Shown here: piece after piece, positions 56,431 to 64,000 of the stretch
Layout of the letters: each line of letters begins with the position of its first letter
Position numbering within the stretch: position 1 is the first letter of the stretch
NCBI RefSeq assembly: GCF_019443965.1
Contig: NZ_CP040814.1
Coordinates: 1,922,001 to 1,986,000 of the forward strand
DNA length: 64,000 nt
Source: Salinibacterium sp. M195
Lineage (GTDB): Bacteria > Actinomycetota > Actinomycetes > Actinomycetales > Microbacteriaceae
Direction of reading: 5' to 3'
Notes under the pieces: model-generated
Database searches by the model: none
Told to the model about the DNA's origin: nothing
The model's input: only the letters and a program-made list of their open reading frames with translations
Position numbers and translations under genes: made by a program

Positions 56431-59097
56431 GTGTCGGATAATCAAAAGCCTACCCTCATGATCATTGACGGCCACTCGTTGGCCTTCCGAGCGTTTTATG
56501 CGCTACCGGTCGACAGTTTTCAGAACCGCGAAGGGCAGCACACCAACGCCATTCACGGCTTTCTGTCGATGTTGATCTCGCTCCTGCAGAATGAGAAACC
56601 GACGCACCTCGCGGTCGCGTTCGATATCTCGCGGTACTCATTCCGCACGAGGGAGTATCCCGAATACAAGGGAACCCGTGGCGAGACGCCAGTCGAATTC
56701 GTCGGTCAAATTCCGCTTCTCGAAGAGGCGTTGAAGGCGATGGGTGTCCAAACCCTGAGCAAAGAGGACTACGAGGCTGACGACATCCTTGCCACTCTCG
56801 CGCATGAGGGGTCGGAAAATGGTTTCCGTGTGCTCGTTGTTTCGGGCGACCGTGATGCGATCCAGATGGTCAACGACAACGTCACGCTGCTCTACCCCAA
56901 TGCTCGGGGAGTGTCGGAGCTCAAGCGTTACGATCGCGATGCCGTCTTCGAACGCTACGGAGTTGAGCCGCACCAATATCCTGAAGTTGCCGCACTGGTG
57001 GGAGAAACGAGTGACAACCTCATCGGCGTTGACAAAGTGGGGGAGAAGACCGCAGTTAAGTGGATCAACCTCTACGGCTCGCTCGATGAAGTGCTCGCTC
57101 ATGCCGACGAGATCAAGGGCGTCGTTGGGCAAAACCTGCGCGACCAGATGGACCGTGCGGTTCGAAACCGCAAGCTCAATCACCTCCTCACCGATGTCGA
57201 GCTTCCCGTGTCAGTCGGAGACCTAGACCGTCACCCCATCGACGAAGCTGCCGTCCAGGAGGTTTTCGATCGCCTGCAGTTCAAGACGCTACTTCAACGT
57301 GTTCTCAAGATCGCTGCAGCTGAGCGTGGCGATGACGCTTCGGCAGTGGTTCCCCTCGAGACTGCGAGCAGTGTCCCGGTTGTCCGCACGATGGTAGATG
57401 AAGAATTAGCCAAGTGGATTGACACGAACAGTGCCAAGGGGACTACCCCGCTCGGTCTGACGCTAGCAATTGTCGACGGCAGTGTCACCGGCCTTGGCCT
57501 CGCCTCCGCATCCGAAACAGCATTCGTTCCGTGGGCAGCAGACAGACTTGACTATGTCGCCCTCACAGACTGGTTGGCGAGCGATGCGCCGAAGTTTATG
57601 CACTCGGCAAAGGCACAGCTCAAAGTCGCGTCGGCGAATGGCATCGAGATTGCTGGCATTGCGTTCGACACGATGCTCGCAGCGTGGGTACTCAAGCCCA
57701 GCGGCAAACCCGAGGAGCTCGAAGCTCAGGTCTACAACTACCTCGGCGAAACAATCGAGCAGAGCGACCCCAATCAGCTCGTGCCAGAAACAGAGGCACT
57801 CAGCCCGGCAACGATGTCGTGGTACCTAGTGCGCGTAGCGGAATACCTCACGGGCAAAATGGATGAGGGCTCGCTCGGGGTTTTGACCGACATCGAGATG
57901 CCACTGGTACCCGTATTCGCGCAAATGGAACTCACGGGCATTGCCGTCAATCGCCAGTTGTTGACTGATCTCAGCTCTTCGCTGTCCGAGACAGCGGCCG
58001 AAGTAGCGCGGAATGCTTTCGATGTAATTGGCCGCGAAATCAACTTGGGTAGTCCCAAGCAACTTCAAGACGTGCTATTCACCCAGCTCGAAATGCCCAA
58101 AACTCGGGCAAACAAGACCGGCTATTCCACGGATGCCGCGAGCCTGGTCGACTTGCAAGAGCAAGCACCCCACCCGTTCCTCGATCTCCTGCTCAAGCAC
58201 CGAGACGCCACCAAGCTCGCCCAGATCATCACCGGCATCGAGAAAGCGATCGATGATTCCGGACGCGTGCACACGACCTACGAGCAGGCCGGATCGAGCA
58301 CGGGCCGCATCGCATCGAACGAGCCGAACCTGCAGAATGTGCCGATCAAAACGGCGACCGGGCGTCAAATTCGGTCGGCGTTCGAGGCGGGCGCTGGATT
58401 CGACACACTGCTCACCGCCGACTATTCGCAAATTGAGATGCGAATCATGGCGCACCTTTCGGGCGATGAAGGCCTCATTCAGGCGTTCAACGAGGGCGAA
58501 GATTTGCACCGTTTCGTCGGTTCTCGCATCTTCGGCGTCGCGCCTGCGGAGGTGACTTCTGAGATGCGTACCAAGGTCAAGGCAATGTCCTATGGATTGG
58601 CATACGGGCTCAGCGCTTTCGGGCTCAGCAAGCAGCTTCGCATCGAGACGAGCGAAGCGAAGGCATTGATGACCGACTACTTCGCCCGGTTTGGCGCCGT
58701 GCGCGAATACCTGCGCAATGTTGTCGAGCAGGCCCGAGCAGATGGCTACACGACAACAATTTTCGGTCGACGGCGGCCCTTTGGTGACCTCAACTCGAAA
58801 AATCGGGTGTTGCGGGACAACGCCGAACGTCAGGCGCTCAACTCACCGATTCAGGGGTCTGCGGCAGATATTCTCAAGCTCGCAATGCTGCAGATCGACG
58901 CAGATATCAGGTCAGAAGGGCTGAAGTCTCGAATGCTCCTACAGGTCCACGACGAATTAGTCTTCGAGGTCGCTAGTGGCGAGCTCGAGCGGATGACTAA
59001 ACTCGTCCATGAGCGAATGTCAGGAGCTGCTTCGCTCACCGTTCCGCTGGATGTTCAGATCGGAACGGGGCACAACTGGGACTCGGCCGCTCATTAG
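56431..59097 (+). CDS. polA: DNA polymerase I
   Basis: Repair and Okazaki-fragment polymerase of 888 residues. The N-terminal 5'-3' exonuclease (1-300) shows IDGHSLAFRAFYAL, YEADDILATLA and VSGDRDAIQMV. The middle 3'-5' exonuclease domain (about 315-500) is degenerate: the DxE motif is missing in LTLAIVDGSV, and MHSAKAQLK replaces the HNxKxD motif, so no proofreading is expected. The polymerase domain has DYSQIEMR (Asp664), MRTKVKAMSYGLAYG and QVHDELVF (Asp841). The GTG start has no ribosome binding site; see the TAGGCT box 6 bases upstream. Confidence 0.98.
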   Translation: MSDNQKPTLMIIDGHSLAFRAFYALPVDSFQNREGQHTNAIHGFLSMLISLLQNEKPTHLAVAFDISRYSFRTREYPEYKGTRGETPVEFVGQIPLLEEALKAMGVQTLSKEDYEADDILATLAHEGSENGFRVLVVSGDRDAIQMVNDNVTLLYPNARGVSELKRYDRDAVFERYGVEPHQYPEVAALVGETSDNLIGVDKVGEKTAVKWINLYGSLDEVLAHADEIKGVVGQNLRDQMDRAVRNRKLNHLLTDVELPVSVGDLDRHPIDEAAVQEVFDRLQFKTLLQRVLKIAAAERGDDASAVVPLETASSVPVVRTMVDEELAKWIDTNSAKGTTPLGLTLAIVDGSVTGLGLASASETAFVPWAADRLDYVALTDWLASDAPKFMHSAKAQLKVASANGIEIAGIAFDTMLAAWVLKPSGKPEELEAQVYNYLGETIEQSDPNQLVPETEALSPATMSWYLVRVAEYLTGKMDEGSLGVLTDIEMPLVPVFAQMELTGIAVNRQLLTDLSSSLSETAAEVARNAFDVIGREINLGSPKQLQDVLFTQLEMPKTRANKTGYSTDAASLVDLQEQAPHPFLDLLLKHRDATKLAQIITGIEKAIDDSGRVHTTYEQAGSSTGRIASNEPNLQNVPIKTATGRQIRSAFEAGAGFDTLLTADYSQIEMRIMAHLSGDEGLIQAFNEGEDLHRFVGSRIFGVAPAEVTSEMRTKVKAMSYGLAYGLSAFGLSKQLRIETSEAKALMTDYFARFGAVREYLRNVVEQARADGYTTTIFGRRRPFGDLNSKNRVLRDNAERQALNSPIQGSAADILKLAMLQIDADIRSEGLKSRMLLQVHDELVFEVASGELERMTKLVHERMSGAASLTVPLDVQIGTGHNWDSAAH

Positions 59098-59223
59098 AGT
59101 CTGAGAAACCGTCACGCTTGTTTCTTCGCACGGTGGCGTGCTGATCATGTCCACGACCTACGATGTGCCCCACAACTGCAAGTACTGGGTAAGCAAACTC
59201 ACAACTAAGGGAGCCAGACAACG

Positions 59224-60942
59224 ATGTCAGATTCACAATCTCACCCGACGGCCGCTCACGGCGAAACCGTCCGTGAGAGCACCCCGATTGATGCGATCGC
59301 TGAAGAATGGGTAAAGACGCTCACCGAGCTTAATCCCGCGATCGGAACGTGGATTGGGTTGCCTGGCGCGCACTCGGGTTATGCTGACTATTCGCCTGAC
59401 GGCCACGCCAGTGTGATGAGTGCTACTCGCGACGTACTCGGACGGCTTGAAGCTGCTGACATTGTCGACGATGTCGATCTTGTGACCAAGACCGAAATGG
59501 TATCGACCCTGCGTCTTGACCTTGATTCTGATGCCGCGAACCTGTGGATGCGCGATCTCAACAACTTGGCGAGCCCCGCCCAAGATATTCGTGGCGTTCT
59601 TGATCTCATGCCAACGTCATCGAACGATGATTGGTCAGTTATCGCAGATCGACTTCACCACATTCCGGCGGCAATTGATGGTTACATCGCCACGCTTCGT
59701 CAGGGAATCGATCAGGATGTTGTGCCAGCGCAGCGTCAAGTTGCGGAGGTAATCACTCAAGCAAAGCAGATCGCGTCGGCGGGAGGGTTCTTCGATAACT
59801 TTATTGCCGCCGCAAGTTCGCACACCAGTGAGAACTCCACCCTCAATAAAGCCCTGACCAAAGGGGCGGCGGAAGCGGCAACGAGTTACCACAAGCTGGA
59901 AGCATTTCTCCGCGACGAACTAGCCCCACGCGCTACGCCCCACGATGCATTCGGCCGGGAGCTATACGCCCTCGAATCTCGCGGCTTTCTCGGCGCCACA
60001 GTTGACCTCGATGAGACTTACGAGTGGGGGATCGAAGAACTCGCCAGAATGACTCGCGAGCAGGAGTCGATTGCGCGCGAGATCAAGCCTGGCGCTACGG
60101 TCGCCGAAGCGATTGAACACCTTGACTCCGACCCCTCGCGCACGCTTCACGGCACGGAAGCACTGCGACAGTGGATGCAGAAGTTGAGTGACGAGGCTGT
60201 GGATGCCTTGGCTGGTACGCATTTCGATATTGCGGAACCGATGCGTGCGCTCGAGTGCATGATCGCCCCCACTCACGACGGCATCATCTACTACACAGGA
60301 CCTAGCGATGACTTCTCACGCCCCGGTCGCATGTGGTGGTCTGTCCCAGAGTCGGTCACGGAATTTACGACGTGGCGCGAGGCAACGACTGTGTACCACG
60401 AGGGTGTCCCCGGCCACCATCTGCAAATTGCGCAAGCGGTGTACAACCGTGATCAGCTCAATACCTATCGCCGCCAGCTTTCCGGTTCATCAGGACATGC
60501 TGAAGGCTGGGCCCTCTACGCCGAACGATTCATGAGCGAACTCGGTTTTCTCGATGACCCAGCGAATAGGTTCGGCATGCTTGACGGCCAGCGGATGCGG
60601 GCTGCGCGCGTAGTTCTCGACATCGGAGTGCATCTGGGCAAGCCCAAGCTTGATGGCACGGGGGTGTGGGACTGGGATTACGCGTTGGAGTTCATGACCA
60701 ACAACGTGACTCTTGATCCTGCCAACGTGCGCTTCGAAGTGAACCGCTATTTCGGCTGGCCGGGTCAGGCGCCGTCTTACAAGGTCGGCCAGCGCATTTG
60801 GGAAGAACTCCGTGACGAGTGCAAAGCTCGTGAAGGCGCTTCGTTTGATCTGAAAGCTTTTCATCATCGTGCACTGAACATCGGGGGAGTCGGCCTCGAT
60901 ACTCTTCGGACCGCTCTTCTCGCGCCATACGAACGTCGCTAA
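59224..60942 (+). CDS. DUF885 family protein, probable metallopeptidase
   Basis: 572 residues of DUF885, a helical family related to zinc peptidases. The likely zinc site is HEGVPGHHLQ (residues 392-399), with HAEGWALYAE about 35 residues later supplying a further ligand or catalytic Glu. No signal peptide or membrane segment was seen, so it should be cytoplasmic. AAGGGAGCC precedes the ATG. It stands alone between polA and rpsA, with 126 bases upstream that contain a possible TACGAT box. The substrate is unknown. Confidence 0.88.
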   Translation: MSDSQSHPTAAHGETVRESTPIDAIAEEWVKTLTELNPAIGTWIGLPGAHSGYADYSPDGHASVMSATRDVLGRLEAADIVDDVDLVTKTEMVSTLRLDLDSDAANLWMRDLNNLASPAQDIRGVLDLMPTSSNDDWSVIADRLHHIPAAIDGYIATLRQGIDQDVVPAQRQVAEVITQAKQIASAGGFFDNFIAAASSHTSENSTLNKALTKGAAEAATSYHKLEAFLRDELAPRATPHDAFGRELYALESRGFLGATVDLDETYEWGIEELARMTREQESIAREIKPGATVAEAIEHLDSDPSRTLHGTEALRQWMQKLSDEAVDALAGTHFDIAEPMRALECMIAPTHDGIIYYTGPSDDFSRPGRMWWSVPESVTEFTTWREATTVYHEGVPGHHLQIAQAVYNRDQLNTYRRQLSGSSGHAEGWALYAERFMSELGFLDDPANRFGMLDGQRMRAARVVLDIGVHLGKPKLDGTGVWDWDYALEFMTNNVTLDPANVRFEVNRYFGWPGQAPSYKVGQRIWEELRDECKAREGASFDLKAFHHRALNIGGVGLDTLRTALLAPYERR

Positions 60943-61019
60943 TCGGTGCGGGTGTCGTGCAGCAAGGCACCCGCCCGAACCGCCGCCACGGCTCGCGAGA
61001 AAACGCGGTTGTTTCTTGG

Positions 61020-61048
61020 TTGGCTTTCACTCTCGAAGGCGTTAGGCT
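61020..61048 (+). promoter_or_regulatory. candidate rpsA promoter
   Basis: TTGGCT (61020-61025), a 17-base spacer and TAGGCT (61043-61048) form a good vegetative promoter. It puts the start of transcription near 61055 and gives rpsA a leader of about 110 bases. Confidence 0.6.
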
Positions 61049-61053
61049 GGAGT

Positions 61054-61142
61054 GTCGCAATTGCGACTTCTTATTCGCCTGCCATCGGCGATCACAACGC
61101 ATAATTTCACCGTTGGCCCAATTGTGCGCTTTTCGAAGCGCA
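61054..61142 (+). promoter_or_regulatory. structured rpsA leader
   Basis: The leader starts with the perfect palindrome GTCGCAATTGCGAC (61054-61067). It later has TGCGCTT-TTCG-AAGCGCA (61125-61142), a 7-pair hairpin with a UUCG loop, shortly before the CGGAG ribosome binding site. Such structures could allow S1 self-control; this is inference. Confidence 0.4.
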
Positions 61143-61165
61143 ACCCATACCGGAGCTACTACTAC

Positions 61166-62632
61166 ATGACAATCGCAACGACCGACAAGGCACCCAAGCA
61201 GGTCGCCATCAATGACATTGGATCTGCTGAAGATTTTCTCGCCGCGGTCGAAAAGACTCTGAAGTTCTTCAACGATGGTGACCTTATCGAAGGTACCGTC
61301 GTCAAAATCGATCGTGACGAGGTTCTCCTCGACGTCGGTTACAAGACCGAGGGTGTAATCCCCTCCCGTGAACTTTCCATCAAGCACGACGTTGACCCCA
61401 CTGAGGTTGTCAACGTTGGCGACACCGTTGAGGCTCTTGTTCTTCAGAAAGAAGACAAAGAAGGCCGTCTCATCCTGTCGAAGAAGCGCGCACAGTACGA
61501 GCGTGCATGGGGCGACGTCGAACTCATCAAGGAATCGGATGGCGTTGTCACCGGTTCTGTCATTGAGGTTGTCAAGGGTGGACTCATCGTTGACATCGGT
61601 CTTCGTGGATTCCTCCCCGCATCGCTCATCGAGCTTCGCCGTGTTCGTGACCTCACGCCGTACCTCGGCCAGGAGATCGAAGCCAAGATCCTCGAACTCG
61701 ACAAGAACCGCAACAACGTTGTTCTGTCGCGTCGCGCACTTCTCGAAGAGACTCAGTCGGCTAGCCGCACTTCGTTCCTCAACAACTTGGCCAAGGGCCA
61801 GGTTCGCAAGGGTGTCGTTTCCTCGATCGTCAACTTCGGTGCGTTCGTTGATCTCGGCGGCGTAGACGGACTCGTCCACGTTTCTGAGCTCTCCTGGAAG
61901 CACATTGAGCACGCTTCAGAAGTTGTTGAAGTTGGCCAGGAAGTTACCGTCGAGATTCTTGAGGTTGACCTCGAGCGCGAGCGCGTTTCGCTGTCGCTCA
62001 AGGCAACGCAGGAAGACCCGTGGCAGGTATTCGCCCGCACCCACGCAATCGGACAGGTTGCTCCCGGTAAGGTCACCAAGCTCGTTCCGTTCGGTGCGTT
62101 CGTTCGCGTCGCAGACGGTATCGAGGGCCTCGTGCACATCTCCGAGCTTTCGGGCAAGCACGTTGAGCTCGCCGAGCAGGTTGTCTCAGTTGGCGATGAA
62201 GTATTCGTCAAGGTCATCGACATCGACCTCGAGCGCCGTCGCATCTCGCTTAGCCTCAAGCAGGCTAACGAGGGCGTTGACCCCGAGGGTACCGAGTTCG
62301 ACCCGGCACTCTACGGAATGCTCACCGAGTACGACGACCAGGGCAACTACAAGTACCCGGACGGCTTCGACCCCGAGACCAACGAATGGAAAGATGGTTT
62401 CGAGTCACAGCGCGAGAAGTGGGAGCAAGACTATGCTGCCGCTCAGGGCCGTTGGGAACTGCACAAGAAGCAGGTTGCCGCCGCTGCGATTCAGGAAGAA
62501 TCGATCAGCAACGCACCCGCTGGCTCGTCGTCGTTCTCCAACGACGACGCCGCATCGGCTTCCGGTGCGGGAACGCTTGCCGACGACGAGACTCTCGCCG
62601 CTCTGCGCGAGAAGCTTTCGAGCAACAACTAG
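61166..62632 (+). CDS. rpsA: 30S ribosomal protein S1
   Basis: 488 residues with four S1 RNA-binding repeats: GTVVKIDRDEVLLDVGYKTEG, GSVIEVVKGGLIVDIGLRGF, GVVSSIVNFGAFVDLGGVDG and GKVTKLVPFGAFVRVADGIE in outline, within about residues 35-370. A low-complexity acidic tail follows. The ATG at 61166 has CGGAG 10 bases before it; the longer frame lies in the promoter region. Four repeats is the usual actinobacterial form. rpsA followed by coaE is also conserved. Confidence 0.97.
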   Translation: MTIATTDKAPKQVAINDIGSAEDFLAAVEKTLKFFNDGDLIEGTVVKIDRDEVLLDVGYKTEGVIPSRELSIKHDVDPTEVVNVGDTVEALVLQKEDKEGRLILSKKRAQYERAWGDVELIKESDGVVTGSVIEVVKGGLIVDIGLRGFLPASLIELRRVRDLTPYLGQEIEAKILELDKNRNNVVLSRRALLEETQSASRTSFLNNLAKGQVRKGVVSSIVNFGAFVDLGGVDGLVHVSELSWKHIEHASEVVEVGQEVTVEILEVDLERERVSLSLKATQEDPWQVFARTHAIGQVAPGKVTKLVPFGAFVRVADGIEGLVHISELSGKHVELAEQVVSVGDEVFVKVIDIDLERRRISLSLKQANEGVDPEGTEFDPALYGMLTEYDDQGNYKYPDGFDPETNEWKDGFESQREKWEQDYAAAQGRWELHKKQVAAAAIQEESISNAPAGSSSFSNDDAASASGAGTLADDETLAALREKLSSNN

Positions 62633-62648
62633 TTCCTAGTTGAACGTT

Positions 62649-62680
62649 TGTGGCCAGTCTCCTTCGGGAGGCTGGCCACA
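62649..62680. terminator. UUCG-capped terminator after rpsA
   Basis: TGTGGCCAGTCTCC (62649-62662), loop TTCG, GGAGGCTGGCCACA (62667-62680) form a 14-pair stem with one G-U wobble. It lies between convergent rpsA and the DUF4126 gene. The remaining 130 bases to the next gene hold nothing I recognise. Confidence 0.8.
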
Positions 62681-62810
62681 GTCCGTTAACGGAGCTCAAT
62701 TATCGTCTGCGTGCATTCAGTCAGACCATGTCAGGAACGTTGAGGAGATCTGGCGCTTGAGGCGCCGAGGCGCGGGCGCTTTGAGCAGCCCGCACGGCAA
62801 GCAGAGGTCT

Positions 62811-63401
62811 CTAATTAGTCTTCACACGAACGCGCCGGGATCGCCTCACGCGCGCAACGACGATAACAATGAGGCCGAGAACGGCAAGAAATCCGATCAC
62901 AGGCATGAGCAGGGCCATAACGCTGAGCAATATGCTTGTGATGTCTTCTGCTGCGCTCACGACGGGAGCGGCTGCGCCAGCGGTCGCTGCATTGAGTGCG
63001 GGTCGCGCCAGCATTTTGGCAGCGTGGGTGCCGAATGCAAGCACTATCCCGATTGCGACAGGAACCCACGCATCCGAGGTGAAGAACGAGGCGGGATCAG
63101 TTATTACGGCCGTCTCAGAGGCGGCCCCGGTTCCGAAGGCAATTCCCCCTGCTGCCGGTCGCACGATGGTCTGAATCCAGTCATTGACCGAGTCAACTAC
63201 GGGCACCTTATCGGCAATGATCTCCACGACGAGCAAGAGCGCAAGGATTCCGATAACCCACGGATTCTCGAGCCACGCCCACGCAATCGGCAATTCGACG
63301 AAATCGAAAAACCGCCCGGCGAGCCCCAAAATCAGCAATGGTATGTAGGCATTGAGTCCTGCTGCGACAGCCAGACCGCTACCGGTAAGCACCTCAAGCA
63401 T
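62811..63401 (-). CDS. DUF4126 family membrane protein
   Basis: 196 residues with about five hydrophobic segments and the family start GLAVAAGLNAYIPLLILGLAGRF. DKVPVVDSVND and GLIVIVVARVRRSRR at the end are also visible, the latter leaving a basic tail inside the cell. Function unknown; a transport role has been suggested only by its many membrane helices. AAAGGAA precedes the ATG. It is divergent from coaE with 39 bases between them. Confidence 0.88.
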   Translation of the reverse strand: MLEVLTGSGLAVAAGLNAYIPLLILGLAGRFFDFVELPIAWAWLENPWVIGILALLLVVEIIADKVPVVDSVNDWIQTIVRPAAGGIAFGTGAASETAVITDPASFFTSDAWVPVAIGIVLAFGTHAAKMLARPALNAATAGAAAPVVSAAEDITSILLSVMALLMPVIGFLAVLGLIVIVVARVRRSRRVRVKTN

Positions 63402-63423
63402 CCGGAGTTCCTTTCAACAGGCT

Positions 63424-63434
63424 GAGGCTAGCAT
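63424..63434. promoter_or_regulatory. overlapping divergent -10 boxes between DUF4126 and coaE
   Basis: TAGCAT (63429-63434, plus) ends 6 bases before the coaE ATG. TAGCCT on the minus strand (63429-63424) precedes the DUF4126 ribosome binding site. The two share a base, so both promoters may not be used at once. Confidence 0.35.
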
Positions 63435-63440
63435 TAGAGG

Positions 63441-64000
63441 ATGCACTTAATAGCGCTTACGGGAGGCATTGCGTCCGGAAAGTCGACGGTTGCTCATCGC
63501 TGGCAGGAACGCGGTGCTGTAATCGTCGATGCGGATGCGTTGGCTCGCGAAGTCGTCGCGCCCGGGTCCCCAGCCCTGGATCAGATCGTTCAACGTTTTG
63601 GTCCCGAGATGCTCCACGGCGATGGTGCCCTCAATCGCCAAGCCCTCGGCGCTGTGATCTTTGGTGATGACGATGCTCGTCGCGCATTGAACGGCATTAC
63701 GCATCCCGCGATAGGCCGTCTTGCGCAAGCTCGCTTCGACGATGCTGCGGGGGAGGATGCTAACGCGATCGTGGTCTATGACATCCCGCTTCTCGTCGAG
63801 ACCGCGCAATCCCTCGACCGATTCGCGCTAGTAGCGACCGTGGAAGCAGCACCTGAGGTGCGGATACAACGCCTGATTGATCATCGCTCCATGACTCGGG
63901 ACGAAGCCGAAGGGCGTATCGCATCGCAGGCAACGTCAGCGCAACGTCGTGCTGTTGCCGATTTTGTCATTGACACCGACGGCACGCTTGGCGATACTCA
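63441..64000 (+). CDS. coaE: dephospho-CoA kinase (3' end outside window)
   Basis: Last step of coenzyme A synthesis. The visible 186 codons are open to the window end. They show the P-loop LTGGIASGKST, VIVDADALAREVV (Asp of the substrate site), THPAIG and VVYDIPLLVET, all typical of CoaE. It starts at ATG 63441 with a TAGCAT box 6 bases upstream and no clear ribosome binding site, so a leaderless mRNA is possible. The C-terminal part lies outside the window. Confidence 0.96.
   Translation, partial: MHLIALTGGIASGKSTVAHRWQERGAVIVDADALAREVVAPGSPALDQIVQRFGPEMLHGDGALNRQALGAVIFGDDDARRALNGITHPAIGRLAQARFDDAAGEDANAIVVYDIPLLVETAQSLDRFALVATVEAAPEVRIQRLIDHRSMTRDEAEGRIASQATSAQRRAVADFVIDTDGTLGDT

Noticed and set aside
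60692..61912. Minus-strand open frame across the end of the DUF885 gene, the rpsA promoter and rpsA
   Set aside because: It crosses two confident genes and a good promoter on the other strand; the protein has no recognisable domain.
62640..63425. Plus-strand open frame opposite DUF4126 (261 codons)
   Set aside because: It begins inside the rpsA terminator and codes a low-complexity polar peptide; the minus frame has membrane helices and the family motif.

Overview
The window is a gene-dense stretch of an actinobacterial chromosome. The evidence is the conserved order gmk-rpoZ-coaBC-metK-priA-fmt-rsmB-rpe, a PyrR-led pyr operon that ends in pyrF-gmk, an actinobacterial integration host factor (mIHF) domain, small HGxxPAAW and Trp-associated membrane proteins in the trp cluster, an ANTAR response regulator next to polA, a PriA with degraded helicase motifs, many GTG starts, and moderately high G+C by eye. 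A member of the Microbacteriaceae is my best guess. That placement is inference, because no rRNA gene lies in the window.

Layout: 1-9654 carries the 3' part of alaS, then ruvX, mltG, the shikimate genes aroE-C-K-B-Q, efp and nusB. At 9747-12471 an SsuBAC-type ABC transporter sits between nusB and pyrR. At 12489-21177 the pyr operon (pyrR-pyrB-pyrC-membrane protein-carA-carB-pyrF) follows a leader with a PyrR-binding hairpin that overlaps the ribosome binding site. It runs on by overlapping starts into an mIHF-guanylate kinase fusion, rpoZ, coaBC, metK, priA, fmt, rsmB and rpe (21177-29787). Then come an FKBP, hisE-G-F-I joined to trpE, two small membrane proteins, trpC-B-A and lgt (to 38836), gltB-gltD (38941-44965) and pyk (45030-46472).

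At 46581-55071 is the one clearly accessory region, a divergent sugar-catabolic island. Reading left is a ROK regulator, a PIG-L deacetylase and an unusual NagB-like protein. Reading right are a TIM-barrel isomerase, a Gfo/Idh/MocA dehydrogenase and a CUT2-type ABC transporter. It has no evident sugar kinase, and its NagB-like protein has lost a catalytic Asp and the phosphate-binding signature. It may therefore break down an unphosphorylated N-acetylated amino sugar or related compound. The right edge is close to a tRNA-Leu(CAA) gene.

From 55291 the core resumes: an ANTAR regulator (PdtaR type), a hotdog thioesterase, polA, a DUF885 metallopeptidase-like protein, rpsA, a DUF4126 membrane protein and the 5' part of coaE, which runs off the window.

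Genes are tightly packed with many 1-14 bp overlaps, so translational coupling should be widespread. Several genes have a TANNNT box about 6 bases before the start codon, which suggests leaderless transcripts. There is no gene-free stretch over 300 bases. I saw no CRISPR array, transposase, integrase, prophage gene or rRNA.
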